Shown piece after piece: positions 24,828 to 32,900 of a stretch of 64,000 bases of DNA (position 1 is the first letter of the stretch; every line of letters begins with the position of its first letter). Origin of the DNA: Lachnospiraceae bacterium (GTDB taxonomy: Bacteria; Bacillota; Clostridia; Lachnospirales; Lachnospiraceae); the NCBI GenBank assembly GCA_017446045.1, contig JAFSRP010000026.1, positions 1 to 64,000 on the forward strand, read 5' to 3'. The notes under the pieces are model-generated. The model was not told the DNA's origin, ran no database searches, and saw only the letters and a program-made list of their open reading frames with translations. The translations under genes and the position numbers were made by a program.

Positions 24828-25346
24828 TCAGCCGCCGTAATACATCTTCAGGACTGCCTTATCCAGAACATGGCCTTCAATGGCATTGCGAAGATCCGCA
24901 TAATAGAAGCCCTGCTTCAGATCCGGCACAAAGTCGAGCGCATACATGGTGAGCTCATACGTATGCCGGCGGCCCGGCGCAGGTCCGCCGAATCCGACCT
25001 TTACTGCTTCGGAGAGCTCCTCATACGGCCCATAGGGCAGTGCCCAGCTGTTATGCCCGTGGATCAGGGCGGCTTCTGTCTTCGCGCCGTTTTCCGGAAG
25101 CTCATGCATGGATGCCGGAATGCCTGCCGCGATCCAATGGATCCAGATCACCCCTTCGTCCTCGGCATTGTCATAATCCATGTACTCCAATGCGTAGGAG
25201 ACGGTCCCTGCCGGCGCGCCTTCCCAGGCGAACGGGAAAGAAAGCTGCGGTACACCTTCGAGGACCGTGCTTTGGTCCGGTGTATCGATCCCGTATCTCT
25301 TGTCAAGATAGCCGTCACGGACAGCATCGCTGTACAAAATGAACAT
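24828..25346 (-). CDS. YbhB/YbcL family (PEBP-like) protein
   Basis: A 172-residue cytoplasmic protein of the phosphatidylethanolamine-binding/Raf-kinase-inhibitor-like family, with GVPQLSFPFAWEGAPAGTVSYAL, VIWIHWIAAGIPASMHELPE and the late GFGGPAPGRRHTYELTMYAL motifs forming the anion-binding pocket. Bacterial members have no settled biochemical role. GGAGG precedes the ATG. It is the first gene after the promoter at 25401-25429. Confidence 0.9.
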   Translation of the reverse strand: MFILYSDAVRDGYLDKRYGIDTPDQSTVLEGVPQLSFPFAWEGAPAGTVSYALEYMDYDNAEDEGVIWIHWIAAGIPASMHELPENGAKTEAALIHGHNSWALPYGPYEELSEAVKVGFGGPAPGRRHTYELTMYALDFVPDLKQGFYYADLRNAIEGHVLDKAVLKMYYGG

Positions 25347-25400
25347 GTTATAACCTCCTTCCCGGGATTATTTATTCATTTTCAACATAATACCAAAGTC

Positions 25401-25429
25401 ATTTTAATACGATTAGTACGTGCTTACAA
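25401..25429 (-). promoter_or_regulatory. Promoter of the PEBP-permease-dehydrogenase run
   Basis: Minus strand TTGTAA (25424-25429), 17 bp, TAAAAT (25401-25406). Confidence 0.7.
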
Positions 25430-25522
25430 TGAGATTTGTATATATTTATGTACAATTTTTATACATTTTATCGATGTCCGAAGCTTTCTATGACACTGGG
25501 AATATCCGCAAATCCCGAGACC

Positions 25523-25559
25523 AAAAAAGGAACGGCAGCATTGAAAAGCCCGTTCCTTT
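25523..25559 (-). terminator. Terminator after rsmA
   Basis: Nine-base stem AAAGGAACG / CGTTCCTTT with a T run on the minus strand, 38 bp after the rsmA stop. Confidence 0.8.
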
Positions 25560-25597
25560 GAAAACCGCGTTATTAACTAAAGTTCCTGCATGAAACA

Positions 25598-26503
25598 CTA
25601 CAAAAGGTCGCTCAGCTGCGCGAACTCCGCCAGGCTGAGACGCTCGCCGCGCACATTCGGATCCAGCCCCATCTTGGTAAGCGCCGTTTCGACCCGCTCC
25701 CTGTCAATGCCTTCTGTCTGCAGCGCCGGATCATTTTTCAGCCCGTTGACCAGGGTCTTACGCCGCTGCGCAAAAGAAGCCCTGATGACCCGGAACATCT
25801 TCGCCTCATCCGCAGGCTGCACCGGACGCTCCTCATGCAGGGAAAGACGAATGACCGCGGAGTCCACATTTGGACGCGGAATAAAGCAGTTCGCGGGAAC
25901 ATTCGCGATGATCTCCGCCTTCGTGTAGTATTGCACAGCCAGTGTCAGCGCCCCGTAGTCCTTGGTGCCGGGCTGGGCCTGCATGCGTTCGGCGACCTCC
26001 TTTTGCACCATGACGGTGATGGAATCCAGCGGAAGATCCTGCTCCAGCAGCCCCATGATGATGGGGGTGGTGATGTAGTAAGGAAGGTTTGCGACGACCT
26101 TGAACTTTCCGCCGGCGACTGCAGGCTCTGCCGTCCCGCCGCCATTTTCCGCCCGATCAGAGATCCTTTCTGCCAGTTCCTTCAGGTCCACTTTCAGGAT
26201 ATCGTCGTTGATCACCTCGTAATTATCGTACCCCGCCAGGTTCTCCACAAGCAGCGGGATCATGTCCCGGTCGATCTCCACCGCGATCACATGTCCTGCT
26301 GCCTCGCAGAGTGCCTGCGTCATGGTGCCGATACCGGGCCCGATCTCAAGGATGGTATCCGCCTTCGTAATTCCGGCGCCTTCAATGATCCGCTTTAATA
26401 CACGCGGATCGATCAGGAAATTCTGCCCGTAGCGCTTCTTCGCGCTGATGCCGTGTTCCTGCAGAAACTGTATGGTGTTGCGGGGACTGATGAGGTCTTT
26501 CAT
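25598..26503 (-). CDS. rsmA: 16S rRNA (adenine(1518)-N6/adenine(1519)-N6)-dimethyltransferase
   Basis: A 301-residue KsgA/RsmA methyltransferase acting on helix 45 of 16S rRNA during 30S maturation. SAM motif LEIGPGIGTMTQAL (about 50), EIDRDM, and the catalytic NLPYYITTPI (motif IV NLPY) are clear, with a C-terminal helical domain. It lies just downstream of the SRP RNA gene in the same direction. Confidence 0.96.
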   Translation of the reverse strand: MKDLISPRNTIQFLQEHGISAKKRYGQNFLIDPRVLKRIIEGAGITKADTILEIGPGIGTMTQALCEAAGHVIAVEIDRDMIPLLVENLAGYDNYEVINDDILKVDLKELAERISDRAENGGGTAEPAVAGGKFKVVANLPYYITTPIIMGLLEQDLPLDSITVMVQKEVAERMQAQPGTKDYGALTLAVQYYTKAEIIANVPANCFIPRPNVDSAVIRLSLHEERPVQPADEAKMFRVIRASFAQRRKTLVNGLKNDPALQTEGIDRERVETALTKMGLDPNVRGERLSLAEFAQLSDLL

Positions 26504-26539
26504 AATGGTGCGGTGCGTTTATCACAGAATGCTGTTATA

Positions 26540-26646
26540 AAAAATGCACCGAGGCGATCTGTGGCACATAGAAGTGTCTGCTTAGTGCTGCTGTGTTCCC
26601 ACCCTGACACGGTTCGCAGATTCCTATCGCACAGGACCCCGGCGCG
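26540..26646 (-). ncRNA. ffs: Bacterial small signal recognition particle RNA (4.5S)
   Basis: Read on the minus strand, about 107 nt. The ends pair (GCGCCGGGG with CCTCGGTGC, G-U allowed) and the apex carries the conserved GAACCGTGTCAGG ... AGCAGCACTAAG that forms the Ffh-binding domain IV. A T run at 26539-26544 follows the closing stem. It binds Ffh to target membrane proteins. The canonical GGAAG tetraloop side reads GGGAACACAGC here, slightly unusual. Confidence 0.88.
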
Positions 26647-26712
26647 TTATTCAGTATATTATGTTTTCATGCGGCTGTCAACGAAAAGCGGCCGCCCCTG
26701 CTGCGCGGTATC

Positions 26713-28350
26713 TTAGTTGTCTCCGGCCTCGTATTCGGTCAGCGTGAAGGTGAAGCTCTTGCGGGCCTGCTCGTCGGCTGCCAGGTACTCGTCGTAGGTA
26801 GTCATCTTGTCGATCAGCTTGCCGTCACGGATCTCCATGATGCGGTTCGCCGTCGTCTGCACGACCTGGTGGTCACGGCAGGAGAAGAGCAGCACGCCCG
26901 GGAACTTGATCAGGGCATTGTTGACCGAGGAGATGGACTCCATGTCCAGATGGTCGGTCGGCTCGTCGAGGATCAGGACATTGGCGCCCGAGATCATCAT
27001 TTTCGAAAGCAGGCAGCGCACACGCTCACCACCGGACAGCACGTTGAGATGCTTGAGGCCGTCATCGCCCTGGAACAGCATGCGTCCGAGGAAACCACGG
27101 ACGTAGGTCACGTCTTTTTCCGGGCTGAACTGCATCAGCCACTCGTAGATGGAATCGTCGGAATCGAATTCCGCCGTGGAGTCCTTCGGGAAATACGCCT
27201 GGCTCGTCGTGATGCCCCACTTGTAGTCGCCTTCGTCCGGCTTCATTTCCCCCATCAGGATCTTGAAGAGTGTGGTCTTTGCGAGCTCGTTGGGTCCGAC
27301 GAACGCGACCTTGTCCTCACGCCCGATGATGAAATTGAGGTCGTCGAGCACTTTGACGCCGTCGATGGTCTTGGAAAGGTGCTTCACCGTCAGGACTTCG
27401 TTGCCGATATCGCGGTTGGGCTTGAAGTCAACGTACGGATATTTGCGGCTGGACGGACGGATCTCGACCATCTCGATCTTCTCAAGCGCCTTCTTACGGG
27501 AAGTCGCCTGACGTGATTTGGAAGCATTGGCAGAGAAGCGCGCGATGAATTCCTTCAGTTCCTTGATCTGCTCTTCCTTCTTGCGGTTCGCCTCCTTCAT
27601 CTGACGGATCATCAGCTGGCTCGCCTCGACCCAGAAATCGTAATTGCCCGCGTAGAGCTGGATCTTTCCGTAGTCGATGTCGGCAATCGAAGTACAGACC
27701 TTGTTGAGGAAATACCGGTCATGGGAGACCGTTATGACGGTGTTCTGGAAATTGATCAGGAACTCCTCGAGCCAGGAAATGGCATCCAGGTCCATGTTGT
27801 TGGTCGGCTCGTCGAGCAGCAGGATGTCCGGATTTCCGAAAAGCGCCTTGGCAAGGAGGATCTTGACCTTTAAGGGGCCGGGCAGATCCTTCATCATCTG
27901 GTAATGGTACTCCGAACCCACGCCCAGGCCTTCCAGGAGGGTCTGCGCGTCCGCTTCCGCATCCCAGCCGTTCATCTCGGCAAACTCCGCCTCAAGCTCC
28001 GCTGCCTTGATGCCGTCATCGTCGGAGAAATCCTCCTTCATATAAATGGCTTCCTTCTCCTTCATGATCTGGTAAAGGCGCGGATTGCCCATGATCACGG
28101 TGTCCAGCACCGTGTAGGCGTCATATTTGAAATGGTCCTGCTCCAGGAAGGAAAGGCGCTGCCCCTTGCTGATAATGACATCTCCGGACGTCGGCTCAAG
28201 CTGTCCGGAAAGGATCTTCAGCAGCGTGGACTTGCCGGCGCCGTTCGCGCCGATCACGCCGTAACACTGGCCTTCCAGGAACTTGATATTAACATCTTCA
28301 AACAGGGCCTTTTTGCCGACCCGGAAGGTAAGATTCGATGTAGAGATCAT
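26713..28350 (-). CDS. ABC-F family ATPase (YbiT/YkpA type) with degenerate second ATPase site
   Basis: A 545-residue soluble protein with two ABC ATPase domains and a charged linker (KSRQATSRKKALEKIEM), the ABC-F layout of ribosome-associated translation factors. Domain 1 has Walker A GANGAGKST (34-42), Walker B LLLDEPTNN and switch His 210. Domain 2 has LSGGE (438) and LDEPTDH, but Walker A reads GPNELAKTT (352-360, Ala for Gly before Lys) and the switch-His position reads FSCRDH (Arg 492). It has no membrane helices. The domain 1 signature is also replaced (PGPLK), as in YbiT relatives. Confidence 0.92.
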   Translation of the reverse strand: MISTSNLTFRVGKKALFEDVNIKFLEGQCYGVIGANGAGKSTLLKILSGQLEPTSGDVIISKGQRLSFLEQDHFKYDAYTVLDTVIMGNPRLYQIMKEKEAIYMKEDFSDDDGIKAAELEAEFAEMNGWDAEADAQTLLEGLGVGSEYHYQMMKDLPGPLKVKILLAKALFGNPDILLLDEPTNNMDLDAISWLEEFLINFQNTVITVSHDRYFLNKVCTSIADIDYGKIQLYAGNYDFWVEASQLMIRQMKEANRKKEEQIKELKEFIARFSANASKSRQATSRKKALEKIEMVEIRPSSRKYPYVDFKPNRDIGNEVLTVKHLSKTIDGVKVLDDLNFIIGREDKVAFVGPNELAKTTLFKILMGEMKPDEGDYKWGITTSQAYFPKDSTAEFDSDDSIYEWLMQFSPEKDVTYVRGFLGRMLFQGDDGLKHLNVLSGGERVRCLLSKMMISGANVLILDEPTDHLDMESISSVNNALIKFPGVLLFSCRDHQVVQTTANRIMEIRDGKLIDKMTTYDEYLAADEQARKSFTFTLTEYEAGDN

Positions 28351-28391
28351 GCGGTTTCCCCTTCTGTAATTGAATTTCTATTTCTATGTAT

Positions 28392-28400
28392 ATGATAACA
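28392..28400 (-). promoter_or_regulatory. Possible extended -10 promoter of the ABC-F gene
   Basis: Minus strand TGT-TATCAT about 40 bp before the ATG; no good -35 box. Confidence 0.35.
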
Positions 28401-28506
28401 TGGATACGGTCTTCCCGTGTGTACATTTCCGTAAAAGAACAAACAAAAGTTGCGCTGCCCGGCCAGCCGGCATAGGCATTGCGGGATATGCCCACGGGAA
28501 TTTACG

Positions 28507-29322
28507 TCAGATCTGCGGGATCCTGTAGACGCGGTGCGCGTTTGCCCAGGTGACCTCCTCGATCTCCTCCGGCGTTCTCCCGCAAAGCTCCGCGATCTTG
28601 TCCCGGACCGCAGGCAGATAGAGCGAGGAATTCCGTACGAAGTCAATGCCCGGTTCTCTGCCTTCACGGTACGGAAGCGGTGTAAGATAAGGACAGTCGG
28701 TCTCCAGGACGACGCGCTCCAGAGGGATCCCCTGCAGGGCTTTCGTCACTTTTTTCTGTCCCTCATAGGTCACGACTCCGCCGAAACCGATATAATAGCC
28801 CATCTCCACATACTCCAGCGCGATCTCCCGGCTGTAGGAATAGCAGTGGATAATGGCGTCCTTCAGCCCCTGCTCATGCGCCTTGCGCATCATATTCAGC
28901 GTATCGGCAGCGGCATTGCGGGAATGGATGACGACCGGCTTGTCGAGCTCGACAGCCAGTTCCAGCTGGCGCCGGAACCAGTACTGCTGCAGCTCTTTGG
29001 ACGGCTTGTCTTCATAGCGGTCGAATCCGTGATAATCCAGTCCGATCTCCCCGATGGCTACAGCCTTGGGATGCTGTGCCATTTCCCGGATCGCCGCGAG
29101 CTTCTCCTCGTCCATCTCCGCCACCTCATCCGGGTGAACGCCGACTGCGGCATACACATGCGCATACCGCTCCGCGAGAGCCAGGCTGTCCACAGCGCCC
29201 CGGAAAGATGCGCCGATATTGCACACCTTCCCCACGCCGCCGGCAGGGAGGCTTTGGATCAGCTCGTCCCTGTCCTTATCATAAGCATCATCATCATAAT
29301 GTGTGTGCGTGTCGAAAATCAT
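28507..29322 (-). CDS. TatD family metal-dependent DNase
   Basis: A 271-residue TIM-barrel hydrolase of the TatD family. It begins MIFDTHTHYDDD (metal-binding HxH), has IGEIGLDYHG with the bridging Glu, PVVIHSRNAA, AIIHCYSYS, and ETDCPYLTP near the C terminus, so all metal ligands are present. AGGAGC lies correctly before the ATG at 29322; longer in-frame extension upstream is basic and not conserved-looking. The 182 bp before it hold only small GC-rich hairpins. Confidence 0.93.
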   Translation of the reverse strand: MIFDTHTHYDDDAYDKDRDELIQSLPAGGVGKVCNIGASFRGAVDSLALAERYAHVYAAVGVHPDEVAEMDEEKLAAIREMAQHPKAVAIGEIGLDYHGFDRYEDKPSKELQQYWFRRQLELAVELDKPVVIHSRNAAADTLNMMRKAHEQGLKDAIIHCYSYSREIALEYVEMGYYIGFGGVVTYEGQKKVTKALQGIPLERVVLETDCPYLTPLPYREGREPGIDFVRNSSLYLPAVRDKIAELCGRTPEEIEEVTWANAHRVYRIPQI

Positions 29323-29504
29323 AGCGTAATAAGCTCCTGACAAATGGACTTGCGTGCGCAGGCTTGCCTGCCGGCACTCATGGACTTTTGGAAGGGCACC
29401 CGGCATGAGGAAAAAAGCTGCGCGACGCCTTGGCGAGCGAAGCGGTTTCCGAATGGCGGGGACGGAAGGCGGGAGCGCGCAGCGCGGAGCCATCCGTCGG
29501 CTTT

Positions 29505-30419
29505 TTACTCCTTCTGTTCCTCAGTATGCAGCCCCAGCTGCCAGAACGCCACCGCGCTCGCGGCGGCAACATTGAGCGAATCCACCCCGTGGTACATCGG
29601 GATCCTGATCGTATAGTCCGAAGCCGCAATGGTCTCCGGCTTAAGTCCCGGTCCTTCACTGCCAAGGACGACCGCCAGCCTTTCCTCGGCATTCAGCTGC
29701 GGGTCCCGGATACTGACGGTATCATCCGTAAGGGCAAATGCCGCCAGTTTAAAACCCAGTCCCTTCAGCTGCCCGATCCAGTCTTCCCCGAGCTTTGTCC
29801 AGGGGATCTGGAACACGGTCCCCATGCTGACGCGCGCGGACCGTTTATATAAAGGGTCCGTACATCCCGGCGCGAGCAGCACCGCTTCCATCCCGAGAGC
29901 GGCTGCCGAACGGAAGATCGCACCCAGGTTGGTCGGATTCATCACCGCCTCCAGTACCGCGACCCTTCGCATTCCAACGCAGCATCCATCCTTGGAAGAA
30001 ACCTTATGCCCCGGTCTCCCGGCGCAAAGTTCTTCTACGGAAGGAAGCGCCGGCCGCCGCATCAGGCAAAGGACGCCCCTGGCAAGGTGATATCCGGTCA
30101 GCTGCTCCAGCAGTTCGGGCGCCGCGGTATAGACCGGTACCTTACAGCGCGCGATCAGTCCCGCAGCTCCGCCCGTCACCTGCTTATGCTCCACCAGCAG
30201 TGAGACCGGCTCACAGCCTCCGTCCAGTGCCCGCTCCACGACCAGGGCGCTTTCCGCCACAAAAAGGCCGCCGTGTGGCTCAAAGTAATGACGCAGTTCA
30301 TTTTCCGAAAGGCGCGCATACGGCTCCAGCACCGGATCAGACAGGTCGGTGACCTCGGTCAGTCTGCTGCCGTGGTCATTTATCATTCTGTTTATATTGT
30401 CATTTACAGTGAGATCCAT
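29505..30419 (-). CDS. TrmH/SpoU family RNA 2'-O-methyltransferase
   Basis: A 304-residue SPOUT (trefoil-knot) methyltransferase of rRNA or tRNA. Motif 1 is NPTNLGAIFRSAAALG, motif 2 VVLGSEGPGL and motif 3 IPMYHGVDSLNVAAA. The N-terminal substrate-binding domain contains HYFEPHGGLFVAESALVVERAL. The target nucleotide cannot be deduced. The gene is divergent from the lipoprotein gene at 30656; the exact start is uncertain because no strong ribosome site precedes either early ATG. Confidence 0.92.
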   Translation of the reverse strand: MDLTVNDNINRMINDHGSRLTEVTDLSDPVLEPYARLSENELRHYFEPHGGLFVAESALVVERALDGGCEPVSLLVEHKQVTGGAAGLIARCKVPVYTAAPELLEQLTGYHLARGVLCLMRRPALPSVEELCAGRPGHKVSSKDGCCVGMRRVAVLEAVMNPTNLGAIFRSAAALGMEAVLLAPGCTDPLYKRSARVSMGTVFQIPWTKLGEDWIGQLKGLGFKLAAFALTDDTVSIRDPQLNAEERLAVVLGSEGPGLKPETIAASDYTIRIPMYHGVDSLNVAAASAVAFWQLGLHTEEQKE

Positions 30420-30543
30420 AGCGTGTCCATTTTAACCGATTTGCCTCGCGGTGACAACCTGATGGCATCAGAAGTTTATGGACCTTTGGGTCCTTCTTTC
30501 CGCAAGATACGTACTTTCCGCTGTAGCCGCAGGGCGGGAGCTG

Positions 30544-30552
30544 TGATAAAAT
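30544..30552 (+). promoter_or_regulatory. Extended -10 promoter for the lipoprotein pair
   Basis: TGA-TAAAAT at 30544-30552; a stem TCCGGCAC / GTGCCGGA (30573-30598) follows in the leader. Confidence 0.4.
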
Positions 30553-30655
30553 GTATTCTGAAAATACAATGATCCGGCACCTGCCTCTTTGTGCCGGAAA
30601 ACAGCTTCCACGATTTCCGGCATCTATGTCATCATTTATCAAGGGAGGACCAAGT

Positions 30656-32872
30656 ATGAAACTGCATAAGATCGTCATCGCCGCGCTTGCCCTTACCATG
30701 GCGCTTTCAGCCTGTGCAGAGCAGACCGCGCCCGCCATAACGGAAACCACAGGCGGTTCCCACAGGGAGATCCCCGCGGATAACAGCGGAGAAAAAGCGG
30801 AGAGCGCAGCCGGAGAAGAGATCACGACCTCTTCAGGCAAAACCGCTTCCGGCAAGATCGTCACTGTGGGAAAGGATACCGCCAAGGCGGAAACTCCGGA
30901 GACCGAAGCTGAACCGGCAGAAGCTGCCGAAGCCGCCGAAGCGGCAGAAGCTGAAGCCGGGACCGAGGCAGTCTCCGAAACGGCAGAAGCATATAATGTC
31001 TTCGCCGACATGGACGGCATCATTTTCGGCTTCATGAGCGGTGTCGGCGCATGGGAGACCACCCTGGAAGTGGCGCCCGACGGAAGTTTCAAGGGGCTGT
31101 TCTACGACATGAATATGGGTGAGACCGGCGAGGGCTATGACAACGGCACTCTCTATGAATGCAGTTTCACCGGTCGTTTCTCCGAGCCGGAGCAAAAGGA
31201 TGACCTGACCTGGACCACCGAAGTTGCCGCGCTTGACTTCGAGACCGAAAAGGAAGGCAGCGACCGCTATATCGAGGACGGCATGCTGCACATCCTCACG
31301 GACCCCTATGGTCTTTCCCTTGGAGACAGCATTGAGATCCTGCTGCCCGGCACCCCTTATAAGGACCTGACGGAAGGCTTCCTGAGCTGGATGATCTGGC
31401 AGATCGAAGAGGGCAAGGACCTTCCGGAGATCGCCATTTACAATACGACCAATGAGTACGTATTCTATCCGGACCATTACGCGATGGGCGATGCGGATAC
31501 CTCTTCCGTTCCTGACGCGGAAACAGGGAGCGGGCAGGAAGACATCTCCTCCATTTATGAGTCTGCGCTCAATGCGTATGCCAACCAGCAGATGCCCGAT
31601 TATTTCATGATGCCGTACGTGCCGATCGGCACCTTCACGCCCCAAAAGCCCTACGAGAGCGTGACCGAAGCCAACCTTCAGGGACGCTGGGTCAACCGCT
31701 ACAAGGAAGGCGGCGCCGAGATCGAAGAGATCCATACGGTCAACGGCGATCACGGCAAGATCGAATGCTATCGCGACGGCGAGCCGACCTACGCATGGAA
31801 CGGAGAAGGCACCATCAGCATCGAGGATCGTTCCGACCGCAATGTCTGCCCTGCCTTCCGTATTACCAACGACGAGGGCAATGTCTGCACGATCTACATC
31901 CGCTGGGTCAAGGACAACGCGTTCTATGACGGCGGATTCCTGAACCAGTGGAAGCGGGAAGCCCCGGAGGATCCCGCCGACACCTATCTCTATGATACCG
32001 TAACGCTGGACAACCTGCAGGGACTCTGGTACAGCGAGTACGAAGACGGCGCAGGCATTTACATGACCCTGCTCAACATTGACGGCGACGAAGGCTGGAT
32101 CTTCGAGACCGTGGACGGCAGGATCAGCAGCACCTGGAACGGCGAAGGCAAGGTTTCCCTGGTCATGCAGGATTTCATGGACGACATCCGGTATCCCGAG
32201 CTGCTTCTGGACAAAAAGGACGGAACGAAGCGCAGCAATATTGCGGGCATCTATATCACGGATGTAGAGAACGACCGCTTCTATGACGCCGGCTTCAAGC
32301 GCTGGTACGTGAAGATCACACCGGATTACGGCAAAGATCTCGAGTATCTCTGGGAGCCGGGCTTTGAGGTCCATGAAGACGGCAGTGCCTGGATCGACGG
32401 CAAAAACAGCATTCTGGTCATTCCGAACGGCGAAATGAATGATGACGGCTCGTGCCTGCAGTGGACGATCCGGGTGACCAACGACGAAGGCACGGAAGAG
32501 ACCATTTCCCACGAAGTTTTCGGCGACACGATCTACACGCCGCAGGCTTATGAGGTCGTGAGCGAGGCGGATGTCAATTTCGACGACCGCATGGACCTGC
32601 TCCTATACTGTGGGACTATGGGCGCCGCCGGCGTACAGATCTATGACTGTTATCTGAACCTGGGTGACCGCTTTGTGCGCTGCGAGGGCTTTACCGATAT
32701 TCCGGATCCGGATCCCGATGCCGTCAGCCGCCAGATCATCGGCCATGCCCGCGACGGGGCCAACGCGTATGTCGAAGTATATTACACGATCCGCGGCACT
32801 TCCGCTGTGCTGATCGATGAGATCCGTTACGAGTATGATGAAGAAGCCGGAGACTACATTCCGAAAAACTGA
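30656..32872 (+). CDS. Large lipoprotein with duplicated lipocalin-like modules
   Basis: A 738-residue surface lipoprotein; signal peptide MKLHKIVIAALALTMALSAC with lipobox LSAC. An acidic Ala/Glu linker follows. Two related modules of about 113 residues begin at NLQGRWVNRYKEGG (340) and NLQGLWYSEYEDG (453), each with a WNGEG turn and a FYDxGF strand, suggesting an internal duplication of a beta-barrel-like unit. AGGGAGGACC precedes the ATG at 30656; an earlier ATG would put the signal peptide inside the protein. The next gene, 28 bp on, is another lipoprotein. I do not recognise the family. Confidence 0.75.
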   Translation: MKLHKIVIAALALTMALSACAEQTAPAITETTGGSHREIPADNSGEKAESAAGEEITTSSGKTASGKIVTVGKDTAKAETPETEAEPAEAAEAAEAAEAEAGTEAVSETAEAYNVFADMDGIIFGFMSGVGAWETTLEVAPDGSFKGLFYDMNMGETGEGYDNGTLYECSFTGRFSEPEQKDDLTWTTEVAALDFETEKEGSDRYIEDGMLHILTDPYGLSLGDSIEILLPGTPYKDLTEGFLSWMIWQIEEGKDLPEIAIYNTTNEYVFYPDHYAMGDADTSSVPDAETGSGQEDISSIYESALNAYANQQMPDYFMMPYVPIGTFTPQKPYESVTEANLQGRWVNRYKEGGAEIEEIHTVNGDHGKIECYRDGEPTYAWNGEGTISIEDRSDRNVCPAFRITNDEGNVCTIYIRWVKDNAFYDGGFLNQWKREAPEDPADTYLYDTVTLDNLQGLWYSEYEDGAGIYMTLLNIDGDEGWIFETVDGRISSTWNGEGKVSLVMQDFMDDIRYPELLLDKKDGTKRSNIAGIYITDVENDRFYDAGFKRWYVKITPDYGKDLEYLWEPGFEVHEDGSAWIDGKNSILVIPNGEMNDDGSCLQWTIRVTNDEGTEETISHEVFGDTIYTPQAYEVVSEADVNFDDRMDLLLYCGTMGAAGVQIYDCYLNLGDRFVRCEGFTDIPDPDPDAVSRQIIGHARDGANAYVEVYYTIRGTSAVLIDEIRYEYDEEAGDYIPKN

Positions 32873-32900
32873 TGACTGACCCAACTGCAGGAGGCCTGAC

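Noticed and set aside
29323-29504. GC-rich hairpins between the TatD and methyltransferase genes as a possible RNA gene
   Set aside because: Only short imperfect stems; no promoter, terminator or known RNA motif.
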